A stretch of DNA of 64,000 nucleotides, from positions 558,001-622,000 of the forward strand of contig CP119326.1 of assembly GCA_029202665.1 (NCBI GenBank). Direction: 5' to 3'. Position 1 is the first letter of the stretch, and the number at the start of each line of letters is the position of its first letter. The translations under genes and the position numbers were made by a program. The notes below the pieces were generated by a model that saw only the letters and a list, made by a program, of their open reading frames with translations, was not told where the DNA came from and ran no database searches. The DNA comes from Candidatus Brevundimonas colombiensis (GTDB lineage: Bacteria; Pseudomonadota; Alphaproteobacteria; Caulobacterales; Caulobacteraceae). Below, piece after piece: positions 1 through 9,039 of this stretch.

Positions 1-883
1 CGCTCTCGTAACCTTCAGCCACCGACCGTTTGCCGGCCAAAGCCTGTTCGACCGTCTGCCCCTGCCCCAGGGCCAGCCCCAGGCTCATGTTGCGCGACTG
101 GGGGCTGGAGCAGGTCAGGACGAGGTCGCCCAGACCGCACAGCCCTGCCACCGTCTCGGCCTGACCGCCCATGGCGACGGCGAGACGGGTCATTTCCGCA
201 AAGCCGCGCGTGATCAGGGCGGCGTGGGCGCTGCGGCCCAACTGACGCCCCTCGGAAATGCCGCAGGCGATGGCCAGCACATTCTTCAACGCCCCGCCCG
301 CCTCGGCGCCCACCAGATCGGTCGCCAGATAGGGCCGGAAGCCCGGCGCCGACAGGGTGTTCAGCAGCGCCTGACCCAGCGCCTGATCGGCGCAGGCCAG
401 GGTGACGGCGGTCGGCAGTCCGCGCGACACCTCGCCCGCAAAACTGGGACCGGACAGGACGGCGGCGGGGGCGCCCGGCAGGGTCTCGGCCAGCACCTCG
501 GTCATCAGCCTCATCGTGCCGCGCTCGACACCCTTGGAACACAGCACCACCGGCACGCCCGGCCGGTGATGGGGCGCAAAGGCGGTCAGGGTGGCGCGCA
601 TATGCTGGGCCGGCGGCACCGCCAGGATCAGGTCGCAGCCGCCCAGTTCGCCCAGGTCCGCGGTGAACTTCAATTCTTCCGCCAGCGGCACGCCGGGCAG
701 ATAGAGGGCGTTGGCCCGCGTCGCCCGCATCGTCTCGACCAACTGCTGCTCGCGCGCCTGAAGCGTCGTCTCCAGGCCCGCGCGCACACAGACCTGGGCC
801 AAGGCCGTGCCCCAGGCGCCCGCGCCGATGACCCCTGCCGTGCGGAATTCCATACGCCCTCCCGAAGCGGTTTCGTTCGTCAT
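1..883 (-). CDS. gpsA: NAD(P)H-dependent glycerol-3-phosphate dehydrogenase, 3' end cut by window
   Basis: Reduces dihydroxyacetone phosphate to sn-glycerol-3-phosphate for phospholipid synthesis in the cytoplasm. The N-terminus carries the dinucleotide-binding glycine motif ([11 protein letters not shown]). About 294 residues are visible and the frame is open to the window edge, so only the last few tens of residues are missing. I chose the ATG at 883 because its ATGA overlaps the tsaD stop by 4 bp. A second in-frame ATG at 853 would also serve. It is the second gene of a tsaD-gpsA unit, so it is probably cotranscribed and translationally coupled. Confidence 0.93.
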   Translation of the reverse strand, partial: MTNETASGGRMEFRTAGVIGAGAWGTALAQVCVRAGLETTLQAREQQLVETMRATRANALYLPGVPLAEELKFTADLGELGGCDLILAVPPAQHMRATLTAFAPHHRPGVPVVLCSKGVERGTMRLMTEVLAETLPGAPAAVLSGPSFAGEVSRGLPTAVTLACADQALGQALLNTLSAPGFRPYLATDLVGAEAGGALKNVLAIACGISEGRQLGRSAHAALITRGFAEMTRLAVAMGGQAETVAGLCGLGDLVLTCSSPQSRNMSLGLALGQGQTVEQALAGKRSVAEGYES

Positions 884-2082
884 GCTTTCGCGCCCTTGCG
901 ACCCGGCCTGTGCGAAGGATCGGACAGGGCGCGCGCTTCGTCCAGCGGCCATCGCGGCCGGGCGACCACATCGATGTCATTGGTCAGACCCAGCGCCAGC
1001 CGCTCCGCCCCCGCCAGGGCGATCATGGCCGCATTGTCGGTGCAATAGGCCATGGGCGGCGCCAGGAAGTCGAAGCCATGTTTCGCCGCCGTCGCCTGCA
1101 GGGTCGCGCGGATCGTCTTGTTGGCCGCTACCCCACCCGCGACCACAAACAGTCTTTTTCGCCCTACCGGCCGGCTCGCGGAGCCTGCCTGCATGAGGGC
1201 GTCGTGCGTCTCCGCATAGGCCGCCAGCGCCCGTTCCGACCGATCCGACAGCTGGCGCGCGATCGCGTTCTGCACGGCGTCGGCTAGGTCCGCCTTGTCC
1301 TGATCGGTCTCGCACGTCTGGGCGATGCGGAAGGCGGCGGTCTTCAGACCCGAGAAGGAGAAGTCGCAATCCTTTCGACCCAGCAAGGCACGCGGCAGGT
1401 CGATCCGCGACCCGTCGCCCTGCATCGCCAGCCGTTCCAGCGCCGGCCCGCCGGGATAACCCAGGCCCAGGGCCTTGGCGATCTTGTCGAAGGCCTCGCC
1501 CGCCGCATCGTCGATGGTGGCGCCGATGCGGCTCATGTCGCCGATCCCGCGCACCTCCAGAAGCTGACAATGGCCGCCCGACACCAGCAGCAGCAGGAAG
1601 GGATAGGCGACCTCCGTCCCCAGCCGCGCCGAGACCGCATGGCCCTCCAGATGATTGACCGCCACCAGCGGCAGGCCGCGCGCCAGGGCCGCCGCCTTGC
1701 CGAAGCTGAGCCCCACCATGACCCCGCCGACCAGACCCGGCCCCGCCGTCGCAGCGATCCCATCCAGCCCGTCGTAGCCCATGCCGGCCTCGGCCATCGC
1801 GCGGCGCGTGACCTCGGCGATCATCTCGACATGGCTGCGCGCCGCGATCTCGGGCACCACCCCGCCATAGGCTGCATGATCGTCGATCTGGCTGTGGACC
1901 ACCGACGACAGCACCTCGGCGCAACCGCCGGCAACCGACGGCGTCAGCCGCACCACCGAGGCCGCCGTCTCATCGCAGCTGGTTTCCAGCCCCAGAACCG
2001 TCAGGGCCCTGCCGGAACGGGGGCGGACATCCCGTCCAGTTGCCGCTGCCGGGCCGCTGCTATAGTCGGCGGAGATCTCCAT
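880..2082 (-). CDS. tsaD: tRNA N6-adenosine threonylcarbamoyltransferase TsaD
   Basis: Transfers threonylcarbamoyl to A37 of ANN-decoding tRNAs, working with TsaB and TsaE. The family signature [14 protein letters not shown] begins the core. The metal-binding region (HLEGHAVSA) and the ATP-binding glycine motif ([11 protein letters not shown], later [10 protein letters not shown]) are present. The start is uncertain. An upstream GTG/ATG could extend it to 2118, the ATG at 2082 gives a poorly conserved leader, and homologues usually begin a residue or two before the LGLE motif. That point coincides with a CTG at 2004. The gene is divergent from hemC, so the longer versions would run through the hemC promoter region. 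It overlaps gpsA by 4 bp. Confidence 0.93.
   Translation of the reverse strand: MEISADYSSGPAAATGRDVRPRSGRALTVLGLETSCDETAASVVRLTPSVAGGCAEVLSSVVHSQIDDHAAYGGVVPEIAARSHVEMIAEVTRRAMAEAGMGYDGLDGIAATAGPGLVGGVMVGLSFGKAAALARGLPLVAVNHLEGHAVSARLGTEVAYPFLLLLVSGGHCQLLEVRGIGDMSRIGATIDDAAGEAFDKIAKALGLGYPGGPALERLAMQGDGSRIDLPRALLGRKDCDFSFSGLKTAAFRIAQTCETDQDKADLADAVQNAIARQLSDRSERALAAYAETHDALMQAGSASRPVGRKRLFVVAGGVAANKTIRATLQATAAKHGFDFLAPPMAYCTDNAAMIALAGAERLALGLTNDIDVVARPRWPLDEARALSDPSHRPGRKGAKA
2040..2066 (+). promoter_or_regulatory. candidate housekeeping promoter for hemC
   Basis: TTGCCGC at 2040-2046 and GCTATAGT at 2059-2066 are separated by 12 bp. This fits the Caulobacter-type housekeeping consensus (TTGACGS, 10-14 bp, GCTANAWC) closely. 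It would start hemC transcription about 50 nt before its ATG. Pattern match only. Confidence 0.5.
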
Positions 2083-2123
2083 CCGGGTCGAGGTAGCGAT
2101 CCGGCGTCCGGTACGCAACGCTC

Positions 2124-3089
2124 ATGACCTTTCCTCTCCGCATCGGCACCCGCCGCTCCAAGCTGGCGCTCGCCCAATCCGGCATGATGCAGCGCGCCAT
2201 CGGCCGCGCCCTGGGCGTGCCCGAGGCCGAGATCCAGACCGCCGTGCCCCTGGTCGAGATCGTCACCACGGGCGACCGGGTTCAGGACCGCCGCCTTCTG
2301 GAGATCGGCGGCAAGGCCCTGTTCACCAAGGAGATCGAGGAGGCGCTGCTGGACGGCCGCATCGACATCGCCATCCATTCGATGAAGGATGTGCCCGCCG
2401 AACAGCCCGACGGCCTGTGTATCGCCGCCATCCCCCAGCGCGAGGACGCCCGCGACGCCTTCGTCAGCCGCGACTTCGACAGTTTCGACGCCCTGCCGTT
2501 CGGCGCGCGCCTGGGCACCGCCAGCCTGCGGCGTCAGGCCCAGGCCCTGGCCCTGCGCCCGGACCTGAAGGTCGAGATGCTGCGCGGCAACATCGACACC
2601 CGCCTGCGCCGCGCCGCCGATGGAGAGTTCGACGCCATCCTGCTGGCTGTCTCGGGCATGACGCGGCTGGGCGTGACGGATCACATCCGCGAGAAACTGT
2701 CGCTGGACGCCTTCCTGCCCGCGCCCGGCCAGGGGGCGTTGGCGCTCCAGACCCGCGCTTCGGACATCGACGCCGAGCGAAACGCGCCGTGGGTCGCCGT
2801 CCTGAACCACGCCGAAACCGCCCTGTGCGTCGCCGCCGAGCGCGGGGCCATGACGGCGTTGGAGGGGTCGTGCCGCACCGCTGTCGGCGCCTATGCCCGC
2901 ATCGCCGACGACATTCTGCATCTGACCACCGAAATGCTCAGCCCCGACGGCTCCGCCCGCTGGCGCCGCGTCGGCGAACTGCCCCAGGCGGATGCGGCCG
3001 CCGCCCGCGCCCTGGGCCAGCGGCTGGGGGCCGAGGTCCACGCCTTCGCCGGGGATCAGGAAGTCGATCCCGCGACGCTGGACGGATGA
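2124..3089 (+). CDS. hemC: porphobilinogen deaminase (hydroxymethylbilane synthase)
   Basis: Condenses four porphobilinogens into hydroxymethylbilane in tetrapyrrole synthesis. The product is 321 residues, which is normal for the family. The N-terminal RIGTRRSKLALAQ, the central SLRRQAQALALRPDL and RGNIDTRL, and LPAPGQGALALQ are all family landmarks. The cysteine that carries the dipyrromethane cofactor is in LEGSCRTAVGAYA. It is followed by hemD with an ATGA overlap, so the two consecutive pathway steps are cotranscribed. Confidence 0.97.
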   Translation: MTFPLRIGTRRSKLALAQSGMMQRAIGRALGVPEAEIQTAVPLVEIVTTGDRVQDRRLLEIGGKALFTKEIEEALLDGRIDIAIHSMKDVPAEQPDGLCIAAIPQREDARDAFVSRDFDSFDALPFGARLGTASLRRQAQALALRPDLKVEMLRGNIDTRLRRAADGEFDAILLAVSGMTRLGVTDHIREKLSLDAFLPAPGQGALALQTRASDIDAERNAPWVAVLNHAETALCVAAERGAMTALEGSCRTAVGAYARIADDILHLTTEMLSPDGSARWRRVGELPQADAAAARALGQRLGAEVHAFAGDQEVDPATLDG

Positions 3090-3808
3090 CCGCCCCAGCC
3101 TCGGCCCCGGCCCCGGTCCGTGTGTGGATCACCCGCGCCGAACCCGGCGCCTCGCGCACCGCCGCACGCCTGGCGGCCATGGGGCTGGACCCCATCGTCG
3201 CCCCCCTGCTGGCGGTCGAACCGCTGAAGCCCGCCCTGCCCGACCTCACGACGTTCGACGCCCTGGTCTTCACCAGCCCCAACGGCGTCGCCGCCTTCGC
3301 CCCCCTGACGCTGCGTCGCGATCAGCCCGTCTTCGCCGTCGGCGACGCGACCGCCCAGGCGGCGTCGGCGGCCGGCTTTACCGACGTTCGTTCCGCCCAG
3401 GGCGACCTGACCGACCTGGCCCAACTGATCGCCGCGAGCCTGTCCGACGCCGTCCTCCTGATCCCCCAGGCCGAAACCCCGGCCGGCGACATGACCGCCG
3501 CCCTGACGCTGGCCGGCGCCCGCAACCTCGTGGCCCACGCCCTGCCCGTCTATCGCACGAACCCGACCCACCAAGCGCCCCCCGCCACATTCGACGCGGT
3601 CCTGCTCCATTCGCCCCGCGCCGCCAGACTGCTGGCCGACCGCCACGCCGCACGCCTCCGCTGCGCCAGGATCGCCTGCATCTCCCCCGCCGCAGCCGCC
3701 CCCCTCGTCGCCCTGAACCTCGATCCGCAGATCGCGACCAGCCCGAACGAAGCCGCATTGCTCGCGATCTTCAAACCGACGCTTGGCAAGCGCGACGCGC
3801 CCGTATAA
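3086..3808 (+). CDS. hemD: uroporphyrinogen-III synthase
   Basis: Closes and inverts hydroxymethylbilane to give uroporphyrinogen III. The product is 240 residues. The N-terminal VWITRAEPGASRTAARL and the LVFTSPNGVAAFA segment are typical of this poorly conserved family. The ATG at 3086 overlaps the hemC stop (ATGA). The assignment rests as much on its position immediately after hemC as on sequence. The C-terminal half is Ala/Pro-rich and weakly conserved, as usual for HemD. Confidence 0.9.
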   Translation: MTAPASAPAPVRVWITRAEPGASRTAARLAAMGLDPIVAPLLAVEPLKPALPDLTTFDALVFTSPNGVAAFAPLTLRRDQPVFAVGDATAQAASAAGFTDVRSAQGDLTDLAQLIAASLSDAVLLIPQAETPAGDMTAALTLAGARNLVAHALPVYRTNPTHQAPPATFDAVLLHSPRAARLLADRHAARLRCARIACISPAAAAPLVALNLDPQIATSPNEAALLAIFKPTLGKRDAPV

Positions 3809-3848
3809 AGACCCCCTCTCGCGCAGGGTCACGGCCCTCGCATCCGGA

Positions 3849-3924
3849 GCCGCTTTAGCTCAGCCGGTAGAGCACCTCATTCGTAATGAGGGGGTCAGGT
3901 GTTCGAGTCACCTAAGCGGCACCA
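3849..3924 (+). tRNA. tRNA-Thr (anticodon CGT), island integration site
   Basis: A 76-nt cloverleaf. The acceptor stem is GCCGCTT (3849-3855) paired with AAGCGGC (3914-3920). The anticodon loop is TTCGTAA, with CGT reading ACG codons. The T-loop is GTTCGAGTC, and CCA is encoded (3922-3924). The 3' half is duplicated at 20479-20525 as the att repeat of the island. The gene itself is intact, because the integrating element supplies an identical 3' end. Confidence 0.97.
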
Positions 3925-3925
3925 C
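3879..3925 (+). repeat. attL: 47-bp direct repeat within tRNA-Thr 3' end
   Basis: Identical over 47 bp to 20479-20525. It runs from the anticodon arm through the T-arm, the acceptor stem and CCA plus one base. A tyrosine integrase is encoded between the two copies, which is the classic tRNA-targeted integration arrangement. Confidence 0.95.
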
Positions 3926-4092
3926 TACTTCCCGTAGGACATGGGAGCGGTTTGAGGCCAAAGGGCCTTTAACCCAGCGTCTTCCTCACTCCTAAGCGAA
4001 AGCGCCCCTAACAAGGAAAGCTCTCGGCTTGCGGCGGGAGTGCCTTAGCGCTGGTCAGTCGCTTGGGTGCGCGCTGGGACAGATTTCCGCAG

Positions 4093-4109
4093 ATCAACAC
4101 GGTGTTGAT
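4093..4109. other. perfect 17-bp palindrome at hsdR stop, near attL
   Basis: ATCAACAC, one base, then GTGTTGAT, touching the hsdR stop codon. It could be a hairpin ending hsdR mRNA (no T-run follows on that strand) or a protein-binding site near the island end. The rest of 3926-4108 shows nothing recognisable. Confidence 0.4.
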
Positions 4110-7100
4110 TAGCTGGCTCCTTCGGACTTGCCCGCTATGTCTCTGACTCGACGGAAAATCTCGAACGCGAGGTGCTCGTGGGCCGCCGTGCGGAAGTCCT
4201 TGTCGGTCATCACGCGTGAGAAGATTTCGTCGTTCCCCTCCATGCGGTCAATGAACAGCTCGTCGAGCATCCGTTCCAGATAGGACGAAAAGTTCGCGAG
4301 GTTGTTGGCCTTCGCGGCTTCGACGATTTTATCATCCGCTTCCGCGCTCGCGCGAATTTGGTCGAAGAAGAACTGGTCGGCTTCGGCAAAGTCGGTGCCG
4401 AACCGGTCGTTCAGCTTGGCGACTAGGGTGGACAGGGTCACGCCCTCTTCGGCGACACCGCCGGTGCCGACGTCGGTCGGTCCTTTCAGCGGGGCGGTTT
4501 GGCCATAGCCGAGGTCGATAGATCCTTCGGTCATTTGCTGAAGCCGGAAGAACCGCAAGGCCACTTCGTCATCGAGCGCGAAGGCCTGACCATCGCCGGG
4601 CGGGGGTAGCTTGGCGGTCAGGTTGCGGACGAAGGCGTAAAGCCTTTCTAGCTCGCTGTCCTGATAGGGGATGATCTGGGATAGAAAGGCATAAAGGTTT
4701 CGATAGGCGGTCAACTGACCTCGGAACTCGTCCTGCTCAACGTCCGTCTTTTCCTTGAACCGTTCGACGACGACGTCGAGCACAGCATTCATCACGCGGT
4801 GGTCAGCAGCCGAGTGGTCGCGCTTGCCGCGATACCAGACTTCGGCGAAGGTATCGACGTCGGCTGGGGCGAAGATAGCCCATTGCAGCAACCGATGTTG
4901 CAACTCCGACAGCTTGTGCGGGTCGGCGTTCTCGCCGATTGGCGTCGCCTCGTAATAGGGCTTGAAGGCGGCGTAGATGTCCGCCTCTTCGTTGGCAAAA
5001 TCCAGCACAAAGGTCCGCGCCTTGCCCGGTGCCATCCGGTTCAGCCGTGACAGAGTCTGGACCGCTTGCACGCCTGCCAACTTCTTGACGACATACATGG
5101 TCTGCAACAGCGGCTGATCGAAGCCAGTCTGGTATTTCTCCGCGACCAGAAGCACGCGGTAGTCGTCGCGCTCGAATGCTTCGGGCAGTTCACTTTCGGC
5201 CAAGCCGTCGTTCATCGACACTTCGGTATAGGACGCGCCGGGATCGTCGGGGTCTTCCACCGCGCCGGAAAAGGCGACCAGCGAGCGGATGCCGGTATAG
5301 CCATGCGTCTTGATGTAACGGTCGAACGCCAACTTGTATTTGACGGCGGCGAGGCGCGAGCCGGTCACAACCATCGCCTTGGCCCGCCCGCCTAGCTCAT
5401 GCATCACGGTCAGGCGGAAATGCTCGACGATGACCGACACGACCTGTTCGATATTGACGGGATGCAGTTCCAGAAACCGAGTCAGCGCCTTGGCGGCTTG
5501 TTTACGCGGCACTTCGGGGTCGTCTTCGACCCGTTTTATTAGACCAAAGAACCGCTTGTAGGTCGTGTAATTCAGCAGCACGTCCATGATGAAGCCTTCT
5601 TCGATGGCTTGCCGCATGGTGTATTCGTGGAAGGGCGAGACACCCGACGGCCCTGGCTGATCGAACAGAACCTTGGTCTTGAACTTCGGCGTAGCGGTGA
5701 AGGCAAAGAAGCTCAGGTTCGGCTGACGTGCCCGTTTGAGGGCGTCGCGGAGCATGGCGGCCTTGGCGTCGTCGGAAAGGGTGTCGTCCTCCTCGTCTGA
5801 CATTTGGGCAGCGATGGCGGCTTCGATGCCGTCCTTGTTCAGCATTCCTTTCAGGGCGGTGGCCGTCTCGCCGCTTTGGGAGGAATGTGCCTCGTCCACG
5901 ATGACAGCGAACCGCTTGCCCGCTGTATCGATCTTCACGCCTGAGCCCTTGGCGTCCAATGTCGAAAGGGCCTGGGCGATGAAGGGAAACTTCTGGATGG
6001 TGGTGATGACCACCGGCGTCCCGTTCGACAGAGCGCGGACCAGCTGTTGCGTGTTCTCGTCGATCTTCTCGACCACGCCGGTCTTGTGCTCGAACTGATA
6101 GATGGTGTTCTGAAGCTGCTGATCCAGCACCCGCCGGTCAGTGACGACGACGACGGAATGAAACACCTTCGCGTCGTTGGCGTCGTGCAGACTGGCCAGC
6201 CGGTGCGCCAGCCACGCGATGGAGTTGGACTTGCCCGAACCTGCCGAATGCTGGATTAGATAGTTCCGGCCCGAGCCGTACGCCCCGGCGTCGGCGATCA
6301 GTTTCCGCACCACATCGAGCTGATGATAGCGCGGGAAGATCATCGTCTCGCGTTTGATCGTCCGCACGCCCCTGTCGGTCTTGATCTGCCGTTCCTTGAC
6401 GTCCAGGTGCATGAAGCGTTGCAGGATGTCGATCAGGCTGTCCGCCTGTAGAACTTCGTCCCAAAGGTAGTGGGTCTTCCAGTTGTCTGCGACCGGCGGA
6501 TTGCCCGCGCCGTGGTCGTGGCCCCGGTTGAAGGGCAAGAAGACTGTTTCCTTGCCTTTCAGGCGGGTGGTCATCCACACCTCGTCAGTGTCCAAGGCGA
6601 AATGGACCACCGCGCGTTTCTTGAACGCGAACAGCAGATCGCGCTCGTCGCGGTCGTCCGCATACTGTTTCACGGCGTCGGCGGCCCGCTGGCCGGTCAG
6701 GGGGTTCTTCAACTCCGCCGTGGTCACGGGCAGGCCGTTTAGGCTGATCGTCACATCGATGATGCAGCGCCGGTTCTGGCCGTCGGAGCGTTTCAGCACC
6801 GAGGTGAAGGCAACCTGCCGCGTGATGGTCAGCCGATTCAGGCCATAAGTCGCGGCGGCGTCCGGGTTCATGGCGGAGTTCGGCCGGAAGTAGGCCAACC
6901 GGAACGACTTACCGTAGCATTTGAAGCCATGCCGCAAGACGTTCAGCGTGCCTTTTACGTCCAGTTCCTTGATCAGGCTGTCGAGCACCGTCACCGTGGT
7001 CTTGGCCCCCAGCAGGGCTTCTAGCTGAGCCCATTTCGCGGCTTGGGTATCCTTCAGGAAGCCGGTCACGTCCTCGGGAAACAGCGCCAACGCCTCGTCA

Positions 7101-7192
7101 TAGGCGGCGGGGCTGCGCCTCTGATAGCCACCCGCGCCGATCAGGCCGGTTTCAATGGCGGTTTCGAAATCGCGTTCAGTGTGCCCGGACAT
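4109..7192 (-). CDS. hsdR: type I restriction enzyme, R subunit (HsdR)
   Basis: ATP-dependent translocase and nuclease of the type I complex; it cleaves unmodified DNA far from the recognition site. The product is 1027 residues. The N-terminal nuclease motif shows D146 and E160-L-K162 (TTAELKNPLTG). The helicase part has Walker A SAGSGKS (316-322), DEAH (433-436), FFAFTATP (motif III) and the QTGFDQPLL...LSRLNR region (motifs V/VI). It is the last gene of the hsdM-hsdS-7196..7807-hsdR operon and starts 3 bp after the preceding stop. The C-terminus resembles the broken fragment at 20532-20715. All catalytic motifs are intact, so it is probably active. Confidence 0.97.
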   Translation of the reverse strand: MSGHTERDFETAIETGLIGAGGYQRRSPAAYDEALALFPEDVTGFLKDTQAAKWAQLEALLGAKTTVTVLDSLIKELDVKGTLNVLRHGFKCYGKSFRLAYFRPNSAMNPDAAATYGLNRLTITRQVAFTSVLKRSDGQNRRCIIDVTISLNGLPVTTAELKNPLTGQRAADAVKQYADDRDERDLLFAFKKRAVVHFALDTDEVWMTTRLKGKETVFLPFNRGHDHGAGNPPVADNWKTHYLWDEVLQADSLIDILQRFMHLDVKERQIKTDRGVRTIKRETMIFPRYHQLDVVRKLIADAGAYGSGRNYLIQHSAGSGKSNSIAWLAHRLASLHDANDAKVFHSVVVVTDRRVLDQQLQNTIYQFEHKTGVVEKIDENTQQLVRALSNGTPVVITTIQKFPFIAQALSTLDAKGSGVKIDTAGKRFAVIVDEAHSSQSGETATALKGMLNKDGIEAAIAAQMSDEEDDTLSDDAKAAMLRDALKRARQPNLSFFAFTATPKFKTKVLFDQPGPSGVSPFHEYTMRQAIEEGFIMDVLLNYTTYKRFFGLIKRVEDDPEVPRKQAAKALTRFLELHPVNIEQVVSVIVEHFRLTVMHELGGRAKAMVVTGSRLAAVKYKLAFDRYIKTHGYTGIRSLVAFSGAVEDPDDPGASYTEVSMNDGLAESELPEAFERDDYRVLLVAEKYQTGFDQPLLQTMYVVKKLAGVQAVQTLSRLNRMAPGKARTFVLDFANEEADIYAAFKPYYEATPIGENADPHKLSELQHRLLQWAIFAPADVDTFAEVWYRGKRDHSAADHRVMNAVLDVVVERFKEKTDVEQDEFRGQLTAYRNLYAFLSQIIPYQDSELERLYAFVRNLTAKLPPPGDGQAFALDDEVALRFFRLQQMTEGSIDLGYGQTAPLKGPTDVGTGGVAEEGVTLSTLVAKLNDRFGTDFAEADQFFFDQIRASAEADDKIVEAAKANNLANFSSYLERMLDELFIDRMEGNDEIFSRVMTDKDFRTAAHEHLAFEIFRRVRDIAGKSEGAS

Positions 7193-7195
7193 GGC

Positions 7196-7807
7196 TTAAA
7201 CTTCCTGCACGGACGTGTTGGCCAGCGCCGCCAAGGGCTGACCATCGACCTCGTCGAAATGATAGTAGCGAATCGACGGGTCGGCGTTGAGTTGCCGGTT
7301 GGCGTCAAGATACGCTCCGGGATTATCGTTATCGGCGAACACGAACTTCCGCAGCCTGATCCTGCGCGTATCGCCGGTGTAGTGCTCGACGGTCTGCTTC
7401 AGGCTGCGAACCCAACAGGCTCCTGCCTTGAGTTGCGGAACGATCTTTTCAGCCGTGAGGCTCTTGGATTTGAACTCGATGCAGTCGGCGTGGAACGCAC
7501 GCCCGCTTGTGTAGAAAATGACGAAGTCGCACCGCCGCGACCACGGCTTCGCGTTGTCATCGAGGAAGTGAAACAGCGCCGGTTTGCTCTTCTTCTTCGC
7601 GATTTCAAAATCGTCATGATCCAGCTTGAAGGCCATACCCGGCCCCGGCAGAAGCAACTCAACCCGGCGCTCCTGCGGCTTTACATCTTCTGGTCGAAAA
7701 TACTTTTCGCTCAGGATGACCTTGCTATCTGAGCCGTCATGCATGACGTAGTCGCTATTGATATACGCCTTCAGATGCTGAAAATAGGTGCTCGCTGCCA
7801 GTGTCAT
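7196..7807 (-). CDS. PD-(D/E)XK-like protein embedded in the type I R-M operon
   Basis: A 203-residue protein of unknown function between hsdS (4-bp ATGA overlap) and hsdR (3-bp gap), so it is surely cotranscribed. I do not recognise a named family. The central part reads CDFVIF (D94), then after 16 residues a second strand IEFKSK (E111-F-K113), followed by a helix with QLKAGACWVRSL. Acid, strand, then ExK is the layout of PD-(D/E)XK nucleases. An acid in the first helix region (E46/E50) could complete the site. No signal peptide or membrane segment is seen. Possible roles are an accessory nuclease, a structural partner of HsdR or HsdS, or an anti-phage effector tied to R-M. The fold assignment is inference from the motif alone. 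Confidence 0.6.
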   Translation of the reverse strand: MTLAASTYFQHLKAYINSDYVMHDGSDSKVILSEKYFRPEDVKPQERRVELLLPGPGMAFKLDHDDFEIAKKKSKPALFHFLDDNAKPWSRRCDFVIFYTSGRAFHADCIEFKSKSLTAEKIVPQLKAGACWVRSLKQTVEHYTGDTRRIRLRKFVFADNDNPGAYLDANRQLNADPSIRYYHFDEVDGQPLAALANTSVQEV

Positions 7808-9039
7808 AGCAGGGCTTCCAGTTGGCCTGTGGTGGCAGCGTTAATCAGGGCGGCGCGATATTCCCCGAGCCTGTTGATGCTGGAAACAACTTGATCGCCT
7901 ACTCGGCGATGCTCTTGGTCCACCTCATGACAGAAGGCAGCGATTTCTCGCTGCTCAAATACACTCGGTACGGAAAGTGGGAAAACACCCAAGGCTTCCC
8001 GATTAACCTTCGGCATAGCGACACGAAGCGACTCAAGTTCTGCATAGGAGCTGAAAGCATCAGTCAAAAGAAAATAGAAAAGATACTTGCGGTCAAAATG
8101 ATCCCCGGGATCGATCGCATACATGTCGGCACTACAAAGGCACTCTGCATCATAGAGCGCCACCTTGCGCAACGCTGGTCGTATCTTCGAGTAAAGAACG
8201 CTTCCGGAGGGGCAGAAATACTTTCCGCTGATTGCCCCTTGTTCTTCTGCGCTGGTCACCTCGAAAAGTCGGCCGGTGCCGCTTTCGATGTGATCGGGAG
8301 CGATGAGCGGCATATCAGCGAACTTGGCTTCGCGCGGGTCCACCTGCCCGCTCTGAACCTGGCATCGCCATTTGAATGGCACCAATCCCCAATGCGCTGG
8401 GATGTCGCCGAGCCAGTCGATACCGGAAGGCTTCATGGGGGCGGCGGGGTTTAGGCCCTTGGTGACGGCGCGGGTGATAAGAGCTTGACGCTTCTCGGCC
8501 AGCCGGTCCAGAAGCGCGCGCTTCTTCTCGATCAGTCCGTCGATCTGGGCCGTCTTCTCATTCAGAAACCGCGCGATCCGCCGTTGTGTTTCGAGGGGTG
8601 GGAAGGTGACTCTGACTGCTGCGAGTTCATCGCGCGACAACTCGACGAAGGTGGTGCCGTTCGCCATCGCGTTCAACTCTGGCGCACGCGACTTCAGTAG
8701 ATAATACAGAAATGGTCCATGCACTCGGTCACCGGGAATGATTCCACGACAGCCCTGATTAAAGGCCATGGGCTCTTCGGTGATTGCCATATGACCGATT
8801 GGTGCGCGCGTCGAAATCAAGACGGCCCCTACAGGTAAGATCGAAAGATTCGTGTCCTCGACGGCTTGCTCTGTCACTTGGCGTTTCGTCTGGGAAATCT
8901 TGTCGCCGCTGAGCCTGCCAAGGTCTTCAGGCGTGGCCCATTTGATGTCGCCTCCCCAGTAATCAGCTTCGCCACTGGCAGGCGTTGAGCCATTCTTGAT
9001 CCGGCTGAAATGACGCAGGGCGCCTGTGCTGGGCGTCAC
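7804..9039 (-). CDS. hsdS: type I restriction enzyme, specificity subunit (HsdS)
   Basis: Recognises the bipartite DNA target for both methylation and restriction. The product is 411 residues with two target-recognition domains, each followed by a conserved helix. The first helix is LETQRRIARFLNEKTAQID, continuing to ALITRAVTKGLNP. The second is FEQREIAAFCHEVDQEHRR, continuing to YRAALINAATTGQ. Tandem TRD-spacer organisation is typical. Both ends overlap their neighbours (ATGA with hsdM and with the 203-aa gene). The target sequence cannot be deduced by reading. The TRDs are locally AT-richer, consistent with exchange. Confidence 0.95.
   Translation of the reverse strand: MTPSTGALRHFSRIKNGSTPASGEADYWGGDIKWATPEDLGRLSGDKISQTKRQVTEQAVEDTNLSILPVGAVLISTRAPIGHMAITEEPMAFNQGCRGIIPGDRVHGPFLYYLLKSRAPELNAMANGTTFVELSRDELAAVRVTFPPLETQRRIARFLNEKTAQIDGLIEKKRALLDRLAEKRQALITRAVTKGLNPAAPMKPSGIDWLGDIPAHWGLVPFKWRCQVQSGQVDPREAKFADMPLIAPDHIESGTGRLFEVTSAEEQGAISGKYFCPSGSVLYSKIRPALRKVALYDAECLCSADMYAIDPGDHFDRKYLFYFLLTDAFSSYAELESLRVAMPKVNREALGVFPLSVPSVFEQREIAAFCHEVDQEHRRVGDQVVSSINRLGEYRAALINAATTGQLEALL

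Noticed and set aside
3783..3995. A 70-codon open frame covering the tRNA-Thr gene
   Set aside because: It is the well-known false protein produced by reading through a tRNA; the cloverleaf is complete and nothing else supports coding.
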